Positions 46,592 through 55,504 of a stretch of DNA of 64,000 bases are shown here, piece after piece. This stretch comes from Nocardioides sp. zg-1308 (GTDB taxonomy: Bacteria; Actinomycetota; Actinomycetes; Propionibacteriales; Nocardioidaceae), in assembly GCF_013155375.1 (NCBI RefSeq), contig NZ_JABJQY010000002.1:2108001-2172000 (forward strand), written 5' to 3'. Position 1 is the stretch's first letter, and each line of letters opens with the position of its first letter. A model generated the notes under the pieces. It searched no databases. It was not told the origin of the DNA and worked only from the letters and a program-made list of their open reading frames with translations. Made by a program: the position numbers and the translations under genes.

Positions 46592-47533
46592 TCAGCCGCG
46601 CAGCGGGGTCATCAGGCCGACACGGCGCAGGAACGAGCGGGCCACGTCCGCCTCGCCGCGGCCGTCGGTCACCTCGGCGTTCATGTCCACCATCGCGTCC
46701 TCGGTGAGCTGGGCGTTGACGGTGTCGATGACGTCCATGAAGGCGTCGGAGTCGATGGAGTCGAGCTTGCCCTCGTCGACGACCATCACGACGTTCTGCG
46801 AGCCGAAGAGCAGCTCGGGGTCCTCCAGCAGCGTGAAGCCGCCACCGCGCAGCTGCGGGTCGGTGGTGAAGGCGTCGACCGCGTCGACCTCGCCGTCGTC
46901 GAGCAGGGCGTACTGCTCGCCGAGCTCCACCGGCGTGAACTCGACGTCCTCGAGCCCGTAGACCTCACGCAGTCCCTCGAGGCCGAGGTAGAGGTCCTCG
47001 AACTCGGGCCGCGCCCCGAGCCTCACCCCGTCGCCGGCGGCCAGGTCGGCGAGGTCGGCGATCGAGGTCAGCCCGTTGTCCTCGGCGAAGGCGTCGGCGA
47101 CGGCGATGGCGTCCTTGTTCTCGAACGGCGTCGGCTCGCTGACCTCCATGTCCTGGTCGTCGTAGTAGTCCTCCACGGCGTCGTAGGTCTGCTCGGGGTC
47201 GAGGCCGGAGACCTCCTGTCCGGCGACGATGGAGAGCACGGTGCCGGTGTAGGCGACGTAGCCGTCGATGTCGCCGTCGCGCAGCGCCTGGTCGAGGTCC
47301 TCCGCCGGGCCGACGGCCTTGCGGAGGTCGACGGTGTAGCCGTTGACGGCGAGCGCCTGCCGCCACAGCTCGCCGAGGACCAGGGCCTCGGGGAAGGCTT
47401 GGGTCCCGATCGTCACGCGCAGGGTCGCTCCCTGCGGCTGCTGGGACGCGTCGCGCTCGGTGTTGGGCTCGCCGCACGCAGCGACGAGCGCCAGCGCGGC
47501 CAGGACGAGGGCGGACCTCGTCGCGCGGCTCAC
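46592..47533 (-). CDS. Substrate-binding lipoprotein, OpuAC/glycine betaine type
   Basis: A 313-residue lipoprotein with lipobox 'LALVAAC' (Cys20) and a type II periplasmic binding fold of the OpuAC/QAT group: 'LRVTIGTQAFPEALVLGELW', 'DLRKAVGPAEDLDQALRDGDIDGYVAYTG' and 'GEVDAVDAFTTDPQL'. The group binds glycine betaine, choline or related compatible solutes for ABC importers. No ABC ATPase or permease is adjacent. Its GTG overlaps the stop of the BCCT carrier by four bases, so carrier and binding protein are made together. Confidence 0.88.
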   Translation of the reverse strand: MSRATRSALVLAALALVAACGEPNTERDASQQPQGATLRVTIGTQAFPEALVLGELWRQALAVNGYTVDLRKAVGPAEDLDQALRDGDIDGYVAYTGTVLSIVAGQEVSGLDPEQTYDAVEDYYDDQDMEVSEPTPFENKDAIAVADAFAEDNGLTSIADLADLAAGDGVRLGARPEFEDLYLGLEGLREVYGLEDVEFTPVELGEQYALLDDGEVDAVDAFTTDPQLRGGGFTLLEDPELLFGSQNVVMVVDEGKLDSIDSDAFMDVIDTVNAQLTEDAMVDMNAEVTDGRGEADVARSFLRRVGLMTPLRG

Positions 47534-49083
47534 GGGGCGCCGCCCGTGCCCGCGCGCTCCTTCACGACCACAGCGGGTGTCGCGCCGCCGGCGGTCTCCT
47601 CGCGGAGTGCCTTGATCCAGCACCAGGCGACGCCCACGAGCACGAACGTGAACGGCACCGAACCCAACACGGCCGCCTGTTGCAGCGCCGTCAGGCCGCC
47701 GACCAGCAGCATGGCGCAGGCGATGCCGCCCATGAGCAGGCCGAGCACGATCACCACGAACTTGGAGGGCCGCAGCGAGCCGCGCGAGGCCATCGTGGCC
47801 ATCACGACCGAGGCGGCGTCGGCGCCGCTGATGAAGAACAGCGCGATGAGCACGACGCAGAGCGCGCTGCTGAGGACCGGGAGCGGGAGCACGTCGAGCG
47901 CGGTGAACAGCACCAGCTCGGGTGTGGAGAGCGAGCCGACGATGTCGGCCCGGCCGCTGCGCTGCAGCTCGATGCCGGTGCCGCCGACCACCGCGAACCA
48001 CAGGAAGCCGAAGCCGGTGGGCGCGGCCACCACGCCGACGATGAACTCGCGGATGGTGCGGCCCCGCGAGATGCGGGCGACGAACATCCCGACGAACGGT
48101 GCCCACGAGACCCACCAGGCCCAGTAGAAGATCGTCCAGCCCGCCATCCACTGCTCGTCCCCGACCCCGGTCTGCAGCGACATCGGCAGCACCTGCAGGA
48201 CGTAGTTGCCGATCGACTCGATGCCCTGCGAGATGACCAGGACCGTCGAGCCGCCGACGACGAGGAAGAACACGAACAGGCCGATGGTGGCGAAGGCGCC
48301 GAGGTTGGCCAGGAAGTTGATGCCCTTCTCGACGCCGGAGGTCGCCGAGACCACGAAGAGGAGGGTCACCACGACGATGATCGTGACCGCGACGGCGTCG
48401 GACTTGGGCACGTCGAGCAGGTAGTTGAGGCCGCTGTTGAGCTGGAGCCCGTTGAGGCCCAGCGCGGTGGCGGTGCCGAAGAGGGTGGCGACGATGGCCA
48501 GGGCGTCGACGAGCCGGCCGAGCGGCTTGGTGGAGGCGTCCGGCCCGAGGACCGGGGTGAAGGTCGAGCTGACCAGCACGGGCAGCCCCTTGCGGAAGCT
48601 GAAGTAGGCCATCGCCCCGCCCATGACGGCGTACATCGCCCAGCCGTTGAAGCCCCAGTGGAAGTAGGTGTAGCGCAGCGCGACGAGCGCGGCGGCCTCC
48701 GACTCCGGCTCGGCGAGGCCGTGCGGCGGGGACGACCAGTGCGACACGGGCTCGGCGATGCCGTAGAAGAGCAGCCCGGCGCCGAGGCCGGCGGCGAACA
48801 TCATCGACACCCACGAGAACGTGCCGAAGTCGGGCCGCGAGTCGTCGGGGCCGAGCCGCAGCCGACCCCACGGGTGGATGACGAGGAAGATGCACAGCGC
48901 CAGCACGGAGAACGCGATCAGCACGAACACCCAGCCGAAGTTGCCGATCACCCAGCCCAACGAGCTGCCCATGACGGTCGCGAGACTGGTCGGACCGAGG
49001 AGCCCCCAGGCGACGAAGGCGGCGATCAGGGCCGCCGACCCCCAGAAGACGATCGGGTCGACGTCCTTGAGCATCCGCTTCAC
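47530..49083 (-). CDS. BCCT-family betaine/choline/carnitine transporter
   Basis: A 517-residue secondary carrier with 12 helices. The family segments 'FAAGLGAGLLFYGIAEPVSHW' (the glycine-rich substrate/sodium region), 'RYTYFHWGFNGWAMYAV', 'GWTIFYWAWWVSWAPFVGMFVARISRGRT' (the tryptophan box of helix 8) and 'FFISGADAASVVM' are intact. It takes up compatible solutes in osmotic stress. GTG start with GGGAG before it. The C-terminal tail is short, unlike the long osmosensing tail of BetP. It is preceded by a strong promoter with a palindrome over the -10. Confidence 0.93.
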   Translation of the reverse strand: MKRMLKDVDPIVFWGSAALIAAFVAWGLLGPTSLATVMGSSLGWVIGNFGWVFVLIAFSVLALCIFLVIHPWGRLRLGPDDSRPDFGTFSWVSMMFAAGLGAGLLFYGIAEPVSHWSSPPHGLAEPESEAAALVALRYTYFHWGFNGWAMYAVMGGAMAYFSFRKGLPVLVSSTFTPVLGPDASTKPLGRLVDALAIVATLFGTATALGLNGLQLNSGLNYLLDVPKSDAVAVTIIVVVTLLFVVSATSGVEKGINFLANLGAFATIGLFVFFLVVGGSTVLVISQGIESIGNYVLQVLPMSLQTGVGDEQWMAGWTIFYWAWWVSWAPFVGMFVARISRGRTIREFIVGVVAAPTGFGFLWFAVVGGTGIELQRSGRADIVGSLSTPELVLFTALDVLPLPVLSSALCVVLIALFFISGADAASVVMATMASRGSLRPSKFVVIVLGLLMGGIACAMLLVGGLTALQQAAVLGSVPFTFVLVGVAWCWIKALREETAGGATPAVVVKERAGTGGAP

Positions 49084-49131
49084 ATGGTCTCCCGAGGACG
49101 CGCGGGCGACGGTTTCACCCGGAGGATCGGT

Positions 49132-49162
49132 CCACCATGGTGGCGGGCGATCCGCCTGTCAA
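49132..49162 (-). promoter_or_regulatory. BCCT operon promoter with operator over the -10
   Basis: On the minus strand a perfect TTGACA (49157-49162), a 17-base spacer and CATGGT (49134-49139) form the promoter. The 12-bp palindrome CCACCATGGTGG (49132-49143) covers the -10, and GGATCG/CGATCC (49124-49129 and 49148-49153) flank it symmetrically. This suits a dimeric repressor. Confidence 0.6.
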
Positions 49163-49191
49163 TGCGTTGTCTTGCTCCTGGATCGACTTAC

Positions 49192-52100
49192 TCAAGGTGC
49201 GGGAGCGGGATCCACCCAGATGGGCGAGGACCACGCGACCTCCCCGTCGACCTGGAAGACGCGGGCGTAGTAGAACCGCGAGCCGCCGCCCGGTGGCTCG
49301 GGATCGGTCCAGGTGAGGTCGAGCGACGTGGTGCCCAGGCCGGACAGGCCGCCGATCCCGGGCTGCAGGCGCAGGTGACCGTTGCCGTCGCCGCCGGGGA
49401 CCTCGTGGACCGGGTGGTCGAGCAGCTCGCCGAGGGTCACCTCGGTGGTCCGCTCGCCGACGCGGACGCCCACCGTGGCGTCTCGCGGACCGACCACGGT
49501 CAGCTCGATCCCGCCGCGCTGCGAGCCGTAGGGCTCGCCGAAGCTGGCCGTCGTGCACGCCCAGCGGACCGACGCCTCGTCGACCTCGACGACCTCGGGG
49601 CTCCAGAACGGTGTCTGCACGACGCGGGCGCCGCTGACGCTCAGCGTCCCGTCCCACGCGGTGGTCCGGTCGCTCCCGCCCCACTCGACGCGCACCGGGA
49701 CGCTCACCTCGCCGTCCGGCACGTCGTGGCCGGACGCGGTGGCGTGGACCACGACGCCGTCGCGCAGGATGTCGACGCGGGCGAGCTCGGCGTAGCCCTC
49801 GGCGTGGACGGTGACGGTGGCCGGGCCGTCGAGGACCACGGCCTCGCCCATCAGCGCCTCGCCGACACGTACGTCGAGCAGCAGGTCGCGGGTCGTCGCC
49901 GCGAAGGTGCGGCGTGCGTGCAGCGACTCGAACACCGAGGCACGGTCCAGCGAGGACGCGAACGCGCCGACATAGCTGGCGCCGTGGCCGTGGTCGGAGG
50001 AGGCGATGAACCCGAAGCGGTGCCCGCGCTGGAGACCGTCGAGGACGAACGTGCCCTCCTGGGTCGCGTCGCTGTACTGCCGGAACGCCCCCAGCGCCTC
50101 GTAGTTGCCGCGGCACGCCTGGAAGATCTCGACGAGCCGGCTGTAGTCGGGGTGGTGGTAGTCCCAGTCGTTGTAGACCATCGCCGACCCCGGGTGGTGG
50201 GGGATGGTGATCGCCGGGAAGTCGGGGTGCTGGGCCATCTGCTCCCACAGCCCGGCCGGGTCGGTGGTGCCCTCGGCGAACGCCGAGAAGATCGGCGCGC
50301 CGCGGGGGACGTCGCCGAAGATGACGTTCTGGTGGCCGCTGTCGGCCGAGGTCCACTCGAAGCCGTAGAGCGGGACGAACCGGTCGTCGACCTTGAAGAG
50401 GTCGGCGATCTTCTGGATCGACCACCACTGGTGGTCCGAGGAGTTCTCGGAGTGGTCGGTCACGGCCCAGAAGTCGTACTCGCACACGTCCCACGCGTAG
50501 CGGTAGAAGTCCTCGAGCGACGGCTCGTCGCCGGCGGTGCACCGGCTGACGAGCGAGTGCCGGTGCAGGTCGCCCCAGTAGAGCTGGTAGGTGCGCTCGC
50601 CGCTCGTGACGGTGTAGCGCTCGCGGCGCCCGTCGCGCGCGGCGGGCTCCGCCCAGCGCCGGGCGTCCGGACGGTCGCCGGCGTGGACGCGGCTCGTCCG
50701 TGCGCCGGCCGTGGGCGGTGCCATCGCGACACCGGCCGACGCGGTCCGCGCGAGGACGACGGTGCCGATGCCGTGCACCCCGTGCCACACGACGGCGCCG
50801 TGGTGGTCGTGGAGGTAGGGGCACTCGCGTCCGCCGAACCCCTCCGTCCAGTCGAGGGCCACTTGCAGCCGGGAGTCGGTCTGGGCGGCGACGACCACCT
50901 GCGAGTCCGGGCCCGCCGCCACGGAGACCTCCTCGAGCGTCCCGTCGGTGCCGCTGAAGGTCGTCGGCGGGAGCCACCCACCGGGTCCGAGCGCCTGGGC
51001 GGCGATCTCCCAGTAGTAGGTCATCAGGGGCAGCCGCCGGTGGATGCGGTAGGCCACGACCAGCCCACCGTCCTCGGTCGCGACCAGCTTGGGGAGCCCG
51101 GCCGGCACCACGTCGAGGGTCGGGGCGAGGTCACCGGGGGCGTCGAGGAACCCGTGGTCCGTCACGGCCACGACCCGGATCGACGCCGAGACGTCGGGCA
51201 GCAGCTCGGGCGGAACGTTCTCGCTGCCGGGCCGCACCCCGTCCACCACCGCGGGGTCGGCGCCGACGTCCGCGACCGGGCGCAGCTTGGTGGGTCCACT
51301 GCCGCCGTGGCCGACGACGGTGATCAGGTCGAAGGCACACCACAGCTGCTGGTCGCGGGTGACCGCGAGGTGGGGGTGCAGCGCGTAGTCGGACCCGGAC
51401 GTCAGGTCCTGCGGCTCGCCCAGCTCGCCGTCGGGCGTGCGCCGCCGCACCACGACGCGGTAGGCGCCGTCGGCGTACTCGGACCAGGCGTAGGCCGTCG
51501 CGCCGTCGGCGAAGGCGGTGACGCTCGGGTCCCAGACGTTGGCCTCGACCCCGCTGCTGACCCGGACGGTGTCGCCCCAGCCGCCGAGCGGCGTCCAGCG
51601 ACGCGTGAAGATCGCGAAGCGGTCCTCGTGGCGGGCCTGCCAGCAGACCTCGAGCCCGCCGTCCGGGAGCGCCACGGCCTCCTGGTTGAACGCCGGGTGC
51701 CCGCCGTCGCTGACCGGCTCGGCGTCCGACCAGCCCGTGCCGGTCCAGCGGGTGCCCCAGATCGCGACGTCGCCGTCGTCGCTGCGCCCGAAGAGCACCC
51801 ACGCGACGCCGCCGGTCGTGATCGCGGCGGTCGGCCGGTGGACGTCGGCGACCTCGCCCGAGACGACGACCGACTCGCCGGCGTCGACCTGGTCGCCGAG
51901 CGCGGCCCGGACGAGCTCGCCGCGCTCGGGGACCCACTCGGTCCAGGCGACGAGCCTCGTGCCGTCGGGGCCGACGGCCACGGTCGGGCGAGCGGCGTTG
52001 CTCGCGCCGGCGACCGGGTCCGCGCCGGCGCGGGCGTGCCCGTCGTGGCGCGGCGCCTGGTCCAGCACGGCGTGGGCGTGCGCCATCATCTCGGCCACCC

Positions 52101-52329
52101 GGCCCTTGCCCTCGTCCACCCACATGAACCGCAGCGGGTCGGGGTCGAGCACCTCCTCGACCGCGCGGACGTCGAGACGCGAGTTGATCGCCTCCGACAT
52201 GCGGCGGTTGAACGCCAGCACCAGGTCGAGGTCGGCGCGCTGCTGCGGCGTGTAGTCGCCCCGGTGGTGGTCGGGGCCGCCGCAGACGTGCGCGTGGGAG
52301 TGACCGTGCCCGTGCGCGTGGTCGTGCAT
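49192..52329 (-). CDS. Large PHP-fold (DUF3604-type) protein with a His-rich N-terminus and propeller-like middle
   Basis: A 1045-residue protein with no signal peptide. Residues 2-22 are a His-rich stretch ('HDHAHGHGHSHAHVCGG'), probably metal-binding. Residues ~95-430 contain repeated strand blocks ending in 'W.TRWTGTGWSDA' and 'TRRWTPLGGWGD', like BNR/sialidase propeller blades. Residues ~555-830 form the DUF3604 PHP domain with metal-site motifs 'YWGDLHRHSLVS', 'AVTDHSENSSD', 'ITIPHHPGSAM' and 'IASSDHGHG'. A beta-rich C-terminal part follows. PHP enzymes hydrolyse phosphoesters; the substrate here is unknown. TAGGTT seven bases before the ATG suggests a leaderless start. Confidence 0.8.
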   Translation of the reverse strand: MHDHAHGHGHSHAHVCGGPDHHRGDYTPQQRADLDLVLAFNRRMSEAINSRLDVRAVEEVLDPDPLRFMWVDEGKGRVAEMMAHAHAVLDQAPRHDGHARAGADPVAGASNAARPTVAVGPDGTRLVAWTEWVPERGELVRAALGDQVDAGESVVVSGEVADVHRPTAAITTGGVAWVLFGRSDDGDVAIWGTRWTGTGWSDAEPVSDGGHPAFNQEAVALPDGGLEVCWQARHEDRFAIFTRRWTPLGGWGDTVRVSSGVEANVWDPSVTAFADGATAYAWSEYADGAYRVVVRRRTPDGELGEPQDLTSGSDYALHPHLAVTRDQQLWCAFDLITVVGHGGSGPTKLRPVADVGADPAVVDGVRPGSENVPPELLPDVSASIRVVAVTDHGFLDAPGDLAPTLDVVPAGLPKLVATEDGGLVVAYRIHRRLPLMTYYWEIAAQALGPGGWLPPTTFSGTDGTLEEVSVAAGPDSQVVVAAQTDSRLQVALDWTEGFGGRECPYLHDHHGAVVWHGVHGIGTVVLARTASAGVAMAPPTAGARTSRVHAGDRPDARRWAEPAARDGRRERYTVTSGERTYQLYWGDLHRHSLVSRCTAGDEPSLEDFYRYAWDVCEYDFWAVTDHSENSSDHQWWSIQKIADLFKVDDRFVPLYGFEWTSADSGHQNVIFGDVPRGAPIFSAFAEGTTDPAGLWEQMAQHPDFPAITIPHHPGSAMVYNDWDYHHPDYSRLVEIFQACRGNYEALGAFRQYSDATQEGTFVLDGLQRGHRFGFIASSDHGHGASYVGAFASSLDRASVFESLHARRTFAATTRDLLLDVRVGEALMGEAVVLDGPATVTVHAEGYAELARVDILRDGVVVHATASGHDVPDGEVSVPVRVEWGGSDRTTAWDGTLSVSGARVVQTPFWSPEVVEVDEASVRWACTTASFGEPYGSQRGGIELTVVGPRDATVGVRVGERTTEVTLGELLDHPVHEVPGGDGNGHLRLQPGIGGLSGLGTTSLDLTWTDPEPPGGGSRFYYARVFQVDGEVAWSSPIWVDPAPAP

Positions 52330-52336
52330 GCCGCAC

Positions 52337-52342
52337 AACCTA
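52337..52342 (-). promoter_or_regulatory. TAGGTT -10 element of the PHP/DUF3604 gene
   Basis: On the minus strand TAGGTT ends seven bases before the ATG at 52329 and overlaps the stop of the sulfotransferase gene, so the large gene can be transcribed on its own as a leaderless message. Confidence 0.45.
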
Positions 52343-53563
52343 GCCCTGTCCGGCCCCCCTGTGGCCGGACGTGCGCCCGACGTAGGCGCGCGAGGCGCGC
52401 GCGACCAGCGGGTGGTGGTCGGCCCGGTGCAGCACCCACTTGCGGACGTGGAAGCCGCCGGCCCGCGCCCCGCTGCCCAGCACCTCGGCCACCCCGGGGA
52501 GGCGTCCCTCCGCCTGCCGGAAGGCCCGCCGGTAGCGGCGGAAGAGCCGCCCGTGGTCGAGGGCGAGCGACACGAGCGCCGCCTGCGTGGCGGCCAGCAG
52601 CTCCTCGTCGGCCACCTGGTCGAGCGCGGGACCGGTCCCGCCCTCGAGCGCCGGCACGAGGTCGGCGAGGTCCCCGTGGACCGTGAGGCCGCGGCGCGCC
52701 AGGTCGGCCACCACGCCCTCGCCGTACGCCCGCGCCCACGCCCGGTGCTCGGCCGGCAGCTCCGGCGGGCGACCGGCCGCCCCGGCCAGCCGCGCACGGA
52801 TGCCCGCCTCCACCACGAACCGGTGCTGGCTGGTGGTGAGCGCTCCCGCGACCGACTCGTTGAGCCGCCGCACCGCCTCGAGCTCGGCCGCGCCGAGGGA
52901 GACGTTGCGCGCCGCAGGGAGGGTGCCGGCCCAGCCGTCGGGCAGGCCGGTGGCCCGGCCGAAGCGGTCGAGCAGGGTCGTCGGCCCGGCTCCCGGCGGC
53001 GGCACCGTCACCAGACGGATGCGCTCGGGCGGCACCGCCGTGGCCCACGCGTCCACCACCCGGCGCACGTCGTGCCGGTACCAGAAGGACAGGCCCTCGC
53101 TCGGCGGTGCGCCCGGCTCGCCGCGCACGCTCGAGACGAAGTCGTGCCACGTGACGCACCCGCCGTTGACGACCGTCTGCTGCCACGACGACACCACGGT
53201 GCGCGCGACGTCGCGCACCCCCACCACGACGAAGACCCGGTGGTCGCCGAGGGCCCGCACGAGGCGCCGCGCCTGTCGCGGGCGGGCCAGCGACAGCTCC
53301 TCCTCCGACACGACCACGCGCGCGCCGTCGTACGCCGTCACCTCGGCGAGCAGGCGGCGCAGCGCCCCCGGGACCTGGCCGCGCTCCTCGCCGTGCACCC
53401 GCTGGCCGACCAGGTCGTAGGCCGCCAGCCGCTGCGCGCGGTGGCTGCCACCGGGGAAGAGCACCCCCTCTGCGGCCAGCCTCCCGGCGCCGGCCTCGAG
53501 CGCCGCCTGGATGGTCGTCGTGCCGGTCTTGGCCAGCCCTACGTGGAGGTGGACGTCGGTCAT
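52340..53563 (-). CDS. Sulfotransferase-like P-loop protein
   Basis: A 407-residue protein. The N-terminal strand-loop 'HLHVGLAKTGTTTIQAAL' is the 5'-phosphosulfate-binding P-loop of PAPS-dependent sulfotransferases, and 'RVFVVVGVRDVARTVVSSWQQTV' fits the 3'-phosphate-binding Arg/Ser segment. The acceptor is unknown; candidates are surface glycans or lipids. It ends ten bases before the PHP/DUF3604 gene on the same strand. ATG with a TAGCGT hexamer seven bases before it. It is divergent from mutA. Confidence 0.8.
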   Translation of the reverse strand: MTDVHLHVGLAKTGTTTIQAALEAGAGRLAAEGVLFPGGSHRAQRLAAYDLVGQRVHGEERGQVPGALRRLLAEVTAYDGARVVVSEEELSLARPRQARRLVRALGDHRVFVVVGVRDVARTVVSSWQQTVVNGGCVTWHDFVSSVRGEPGAPPSEGLSFWYRHDVRRVVDAWATAVPPERIRLVTVPPPGAGPTTLLDRFGRATGLPDGWAGTLPAARNVSLGAAELEAVRRLNESVAGALTTSQHRFVVEAGIRARLAGAAGRPPELPAEHRAWARAYGEGVVADLARRGLTVHGDLADLVPALEGGTGPALDQVADEELLAATQAALVSLALDHGRLFRRYRRAFRQAEGRLPGVAEVLGSGARAGGFHVRKWVLHRADHHPLVARASRAYVGRTSGHRGAGQG

Positions 53564-53570
53564 GGCGGTG

Positions 53571-53576
53571 ACGCTA
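53571..53576 (-). promoter_or_regulatory. TAGCGT -10 element of the sulfotransferase gene
   Basis: On the minus strand TAGCGT ends seven bases before the ATG at 53563. An 8-bp inverted repeat (53599-53606 with 53645-53652) lies upstream in the same divergent gap and may be regulatory. Confidence 0.45.
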
Positions 53577-53691
53577 GGAACGGCGCGGCACCTGGGGCAT
53601 GGGTCTGCAGTCCCGGCCCGCCCGGGAGCCTGCGGAGGCCCGTGAGACCCATCCCACAGGCCGGCCGGTGTCCGCGGCGTGAGGCTCGTCC

Positions 53692-53697
53692 TATCCT
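53692..53697 (+). promoter_or_regulatory. TATCCT -10 element of mutA
   Basis: TATCCT ends seven bases before the ATG at 53705 with no ribosome-binding site in the gap, which suggests a leaderless mutA-mutB-meaB transcript. No cobalamin riboswitch-like sequence is visible in the 141-base gap. Confidence 0.5.
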
Positions 53698-53704
53698 GCG
53701 GACC

Positions 53705-55504
53705 ATGACCGACCTCGAGGGTGGACTGGACGAGCCCGAGGAGCTGCAGCCCGCGGAGGGCACGCTCCGGCTCGTGGGGGACGACGACACCTACGACGTC
53801 GCGGCCTGGGAGGCGGCCACCGCCGCGGTGCTGCGCAAGGCCCGGCGCCTGGGCGACGACGCGCCCGACTCCGACGTGTGGGCCGCCCTCGCGCACACCA
53901 CCCTCGACGGCATCGAGGTCGCCCCGATCGGCCGGCCCGCCGACCTCGAGCGCCTCACCACGAGCGGTCGTCCGCAGCGGACCGGCGCCTGGGACGTGCG
54001 GACGTCGCTGGTCGGCGACGACGCCGCGGCGATCAACGAGGCGGCCCTCGTCGACCTCGACAACGGTGCGACCTCGCTCCACCTCGATCTGTCCCGGACG
54101 GTCGACCTGCCCACCGCGCTGCGGGGCGTGCTGCTCGACCTGGCGCCGGTCACCCTGGACCGCCCGGACGCCGAGCAGTCCGAGGCGCTGGCCCGGCTCC
54201 TCGATCAGGTCGCGGGCGACCCGCACCCGGCCAACAACCTGTCGGCCGACCCGGCCACCGCGCTGGCGTTCGGCGAGCGGGTCGGGGACGACGGCTCGAC
54301 CGTCGCCGACACCTTCGTCGCCACCGTCCGCCGAGCGCAGGGCCTCGGGGTCCTCGGCGCCGTGGTCGACGGCACCGCCCTCCACGACCGCGGCGCCAGC
54401 GACGCCCAGGAGCTCGGCTGGACGACGGCCGTGGGGGTCCACTACCTGCGCCTGCTCACCGACGCCGGCCTCACCGTCGACGAGGCCGCGGGGCTGATCG
54501 AGTTCCGCTACGCCGCCACCGACGAACAGCTCCCCACGATCGCCAAGCTCCGCGCCGCGCGCCGGCTGTGGGCGCGGGTGCTCGAGGCGAGCGCCGGGTC
54601 CGACGTCCCGCAGCGCCAGCACGCCGTCACCAGCCGGGCGATGATGAGCCGGTTCGACCCCTGGGTCAACATGCTCCGCGCCACGGTGGCCGCCTTCGCG
54701 GCCGGCGTGGGCGGCGCCGACGCCGTCACCGTCGTCCCGTTCGACGAGCGCCTCGGCCTGCCCGACGCGTTCGGTCGCCGCATCGCCCGCAACACCTCCT
54801 CGCTGCTCATCGAGGAGTCGCACGTCGCCGCCGTCGCCGACCCCGCCGGGGGCTCGTACGCCGTGGAGAGGCTCACCGACGACCTCGCCGTCGCGGGCTG
54901 GGCCGAGCTGGGCCGCATCGAGGCCGACGGCGGCTTCGGCGAGCAGGCCGCCGCCGGGGTGAAGGAGCGCGTGCGCGCCGTCCGCGACGCCCGCGACGCG
55001 GGCATCGCCGACCGCTCGCGGCCGCTGACCGGCATCTCGGAGTTCCCCCACCTCGGAGAGGTGCTGCCCGAGCGGGCGCCCTTCGGCCGGGCCGGAATCC
55101 GCTACGCCTCGGCCTACGAGGACATGCGCGCCGCGCCCGCCGACCGTCCCGTCTTCCTCGCCACCATGGGGCCGGTCGCAGCCCACACCGCCCGCGCCAC
55201 CTTCGCGACCAACCTGCTCGCCGCCGGCGGCGTCGCCGTCGAGGCGGCCGGTGCCACGTCCGACGCCGCGTCGGTGCTCGCCGCCCACGCCGGCCAGCGG
55301 GTCGTCTGCCTGGCCGGCACCGATGCGGCGTATGCCGAGTGGGGCGCCGACCTCGTCGCCGCCCTGCGCGCGGCAGGGGCGTCGTACGTCGTGCTGGCGG
55401 GCCGGCCGGGGGAGCGGACGGTGACCGACGTCGACGACTCGTGCGCCGTGGGGGTCGATGCGCTGGGGTTCCTGGCCCGCGTGAGAGAGGAGCTCGCCCG
55501 ATGA
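53705..55504 (+). CDS. mutA: Methylmalonyl-CoA mutase small (beta) subunit
   Basis: A 599-residue subunit of the heterodimeric mutase. It keeps the TIM-barrel mutase fold ('[18 protein letters not shown]', '[39 protein letters not shown]', '[31 protein letters not shown]') but has lost the B12-ligand DxHxxG loop in its C-terminal domain, as is normal for the small subunit. It overlaps mutB by four bases (ATGA). The complex converts (R)-methylmalonyl-CoA and succinyl-CoA, linking propionate, odd-chain fatty acid and branched amino acid use to the TCA cycle. Confidence 0.95.
   Translation: MTDLEGGLDEPEELQPAEGTLRLVGDDDTYDVAAWEAATAAVLRKARRLGDDAPDSDVWAALAHTTLDGIEVAPIGRPADLERLTTSGRPQRTGAWDVRTSLVGDDAAAINEAALVDLDNGATSLHLDLSRTVDLPTALRGVLLDLAPVTLDRPDAEQSEALARLLDQVAGDPHPANNLSADPATALAFGERVGDDGSTVADTFVATVRRAQGLGVLGAVVDGTALHDRGASDAQELGWTTAVGVHYLRLLTDAGLTVDEAAGLIEFRYAATDEQLPTIAKLRAARRLWARVLEASAGSDVPQRQHAVTSRAMMSRFDPWVNMLRATVAAFAAGVGGADAVTVVPFDERLGLPDAFGRRIARNTSSLLIEESHVAAVADPAGGSYAVERLTDDLAVAGWAELGRIEADGGFGEQAAAGVKERVRAVRDARDAGIADRSRPLTGISEFPHLGEVLPERAPFGRAGIRYASAYEDMRAAPADRPVFLATMGPVAAHTARATFATNLLAAGGVAVEAAGATSDAASVLAAHAGQRVVCLAGTDAAYAEWGADLVAALRAAGASYVVLAGRPGERTVTDVDDSCAVGVDALGFLARVREELAR

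Noticed and set aside
47680..52686. Very long open frame antisense to the BCCT and PHP/DUF3604 genes
   Set aside because: Same GC-bias artefact; the opposite strand has intact, recognisable proteins with ribosome-binding sites or promoters.
53564..53704. A cobalamin riboswitch before the B12-dependent mutase
   Set aside because: The 141-base gap has no B12-box-like sequence and too little room for the aptamer; a -10 sits seven bases from the ATG.
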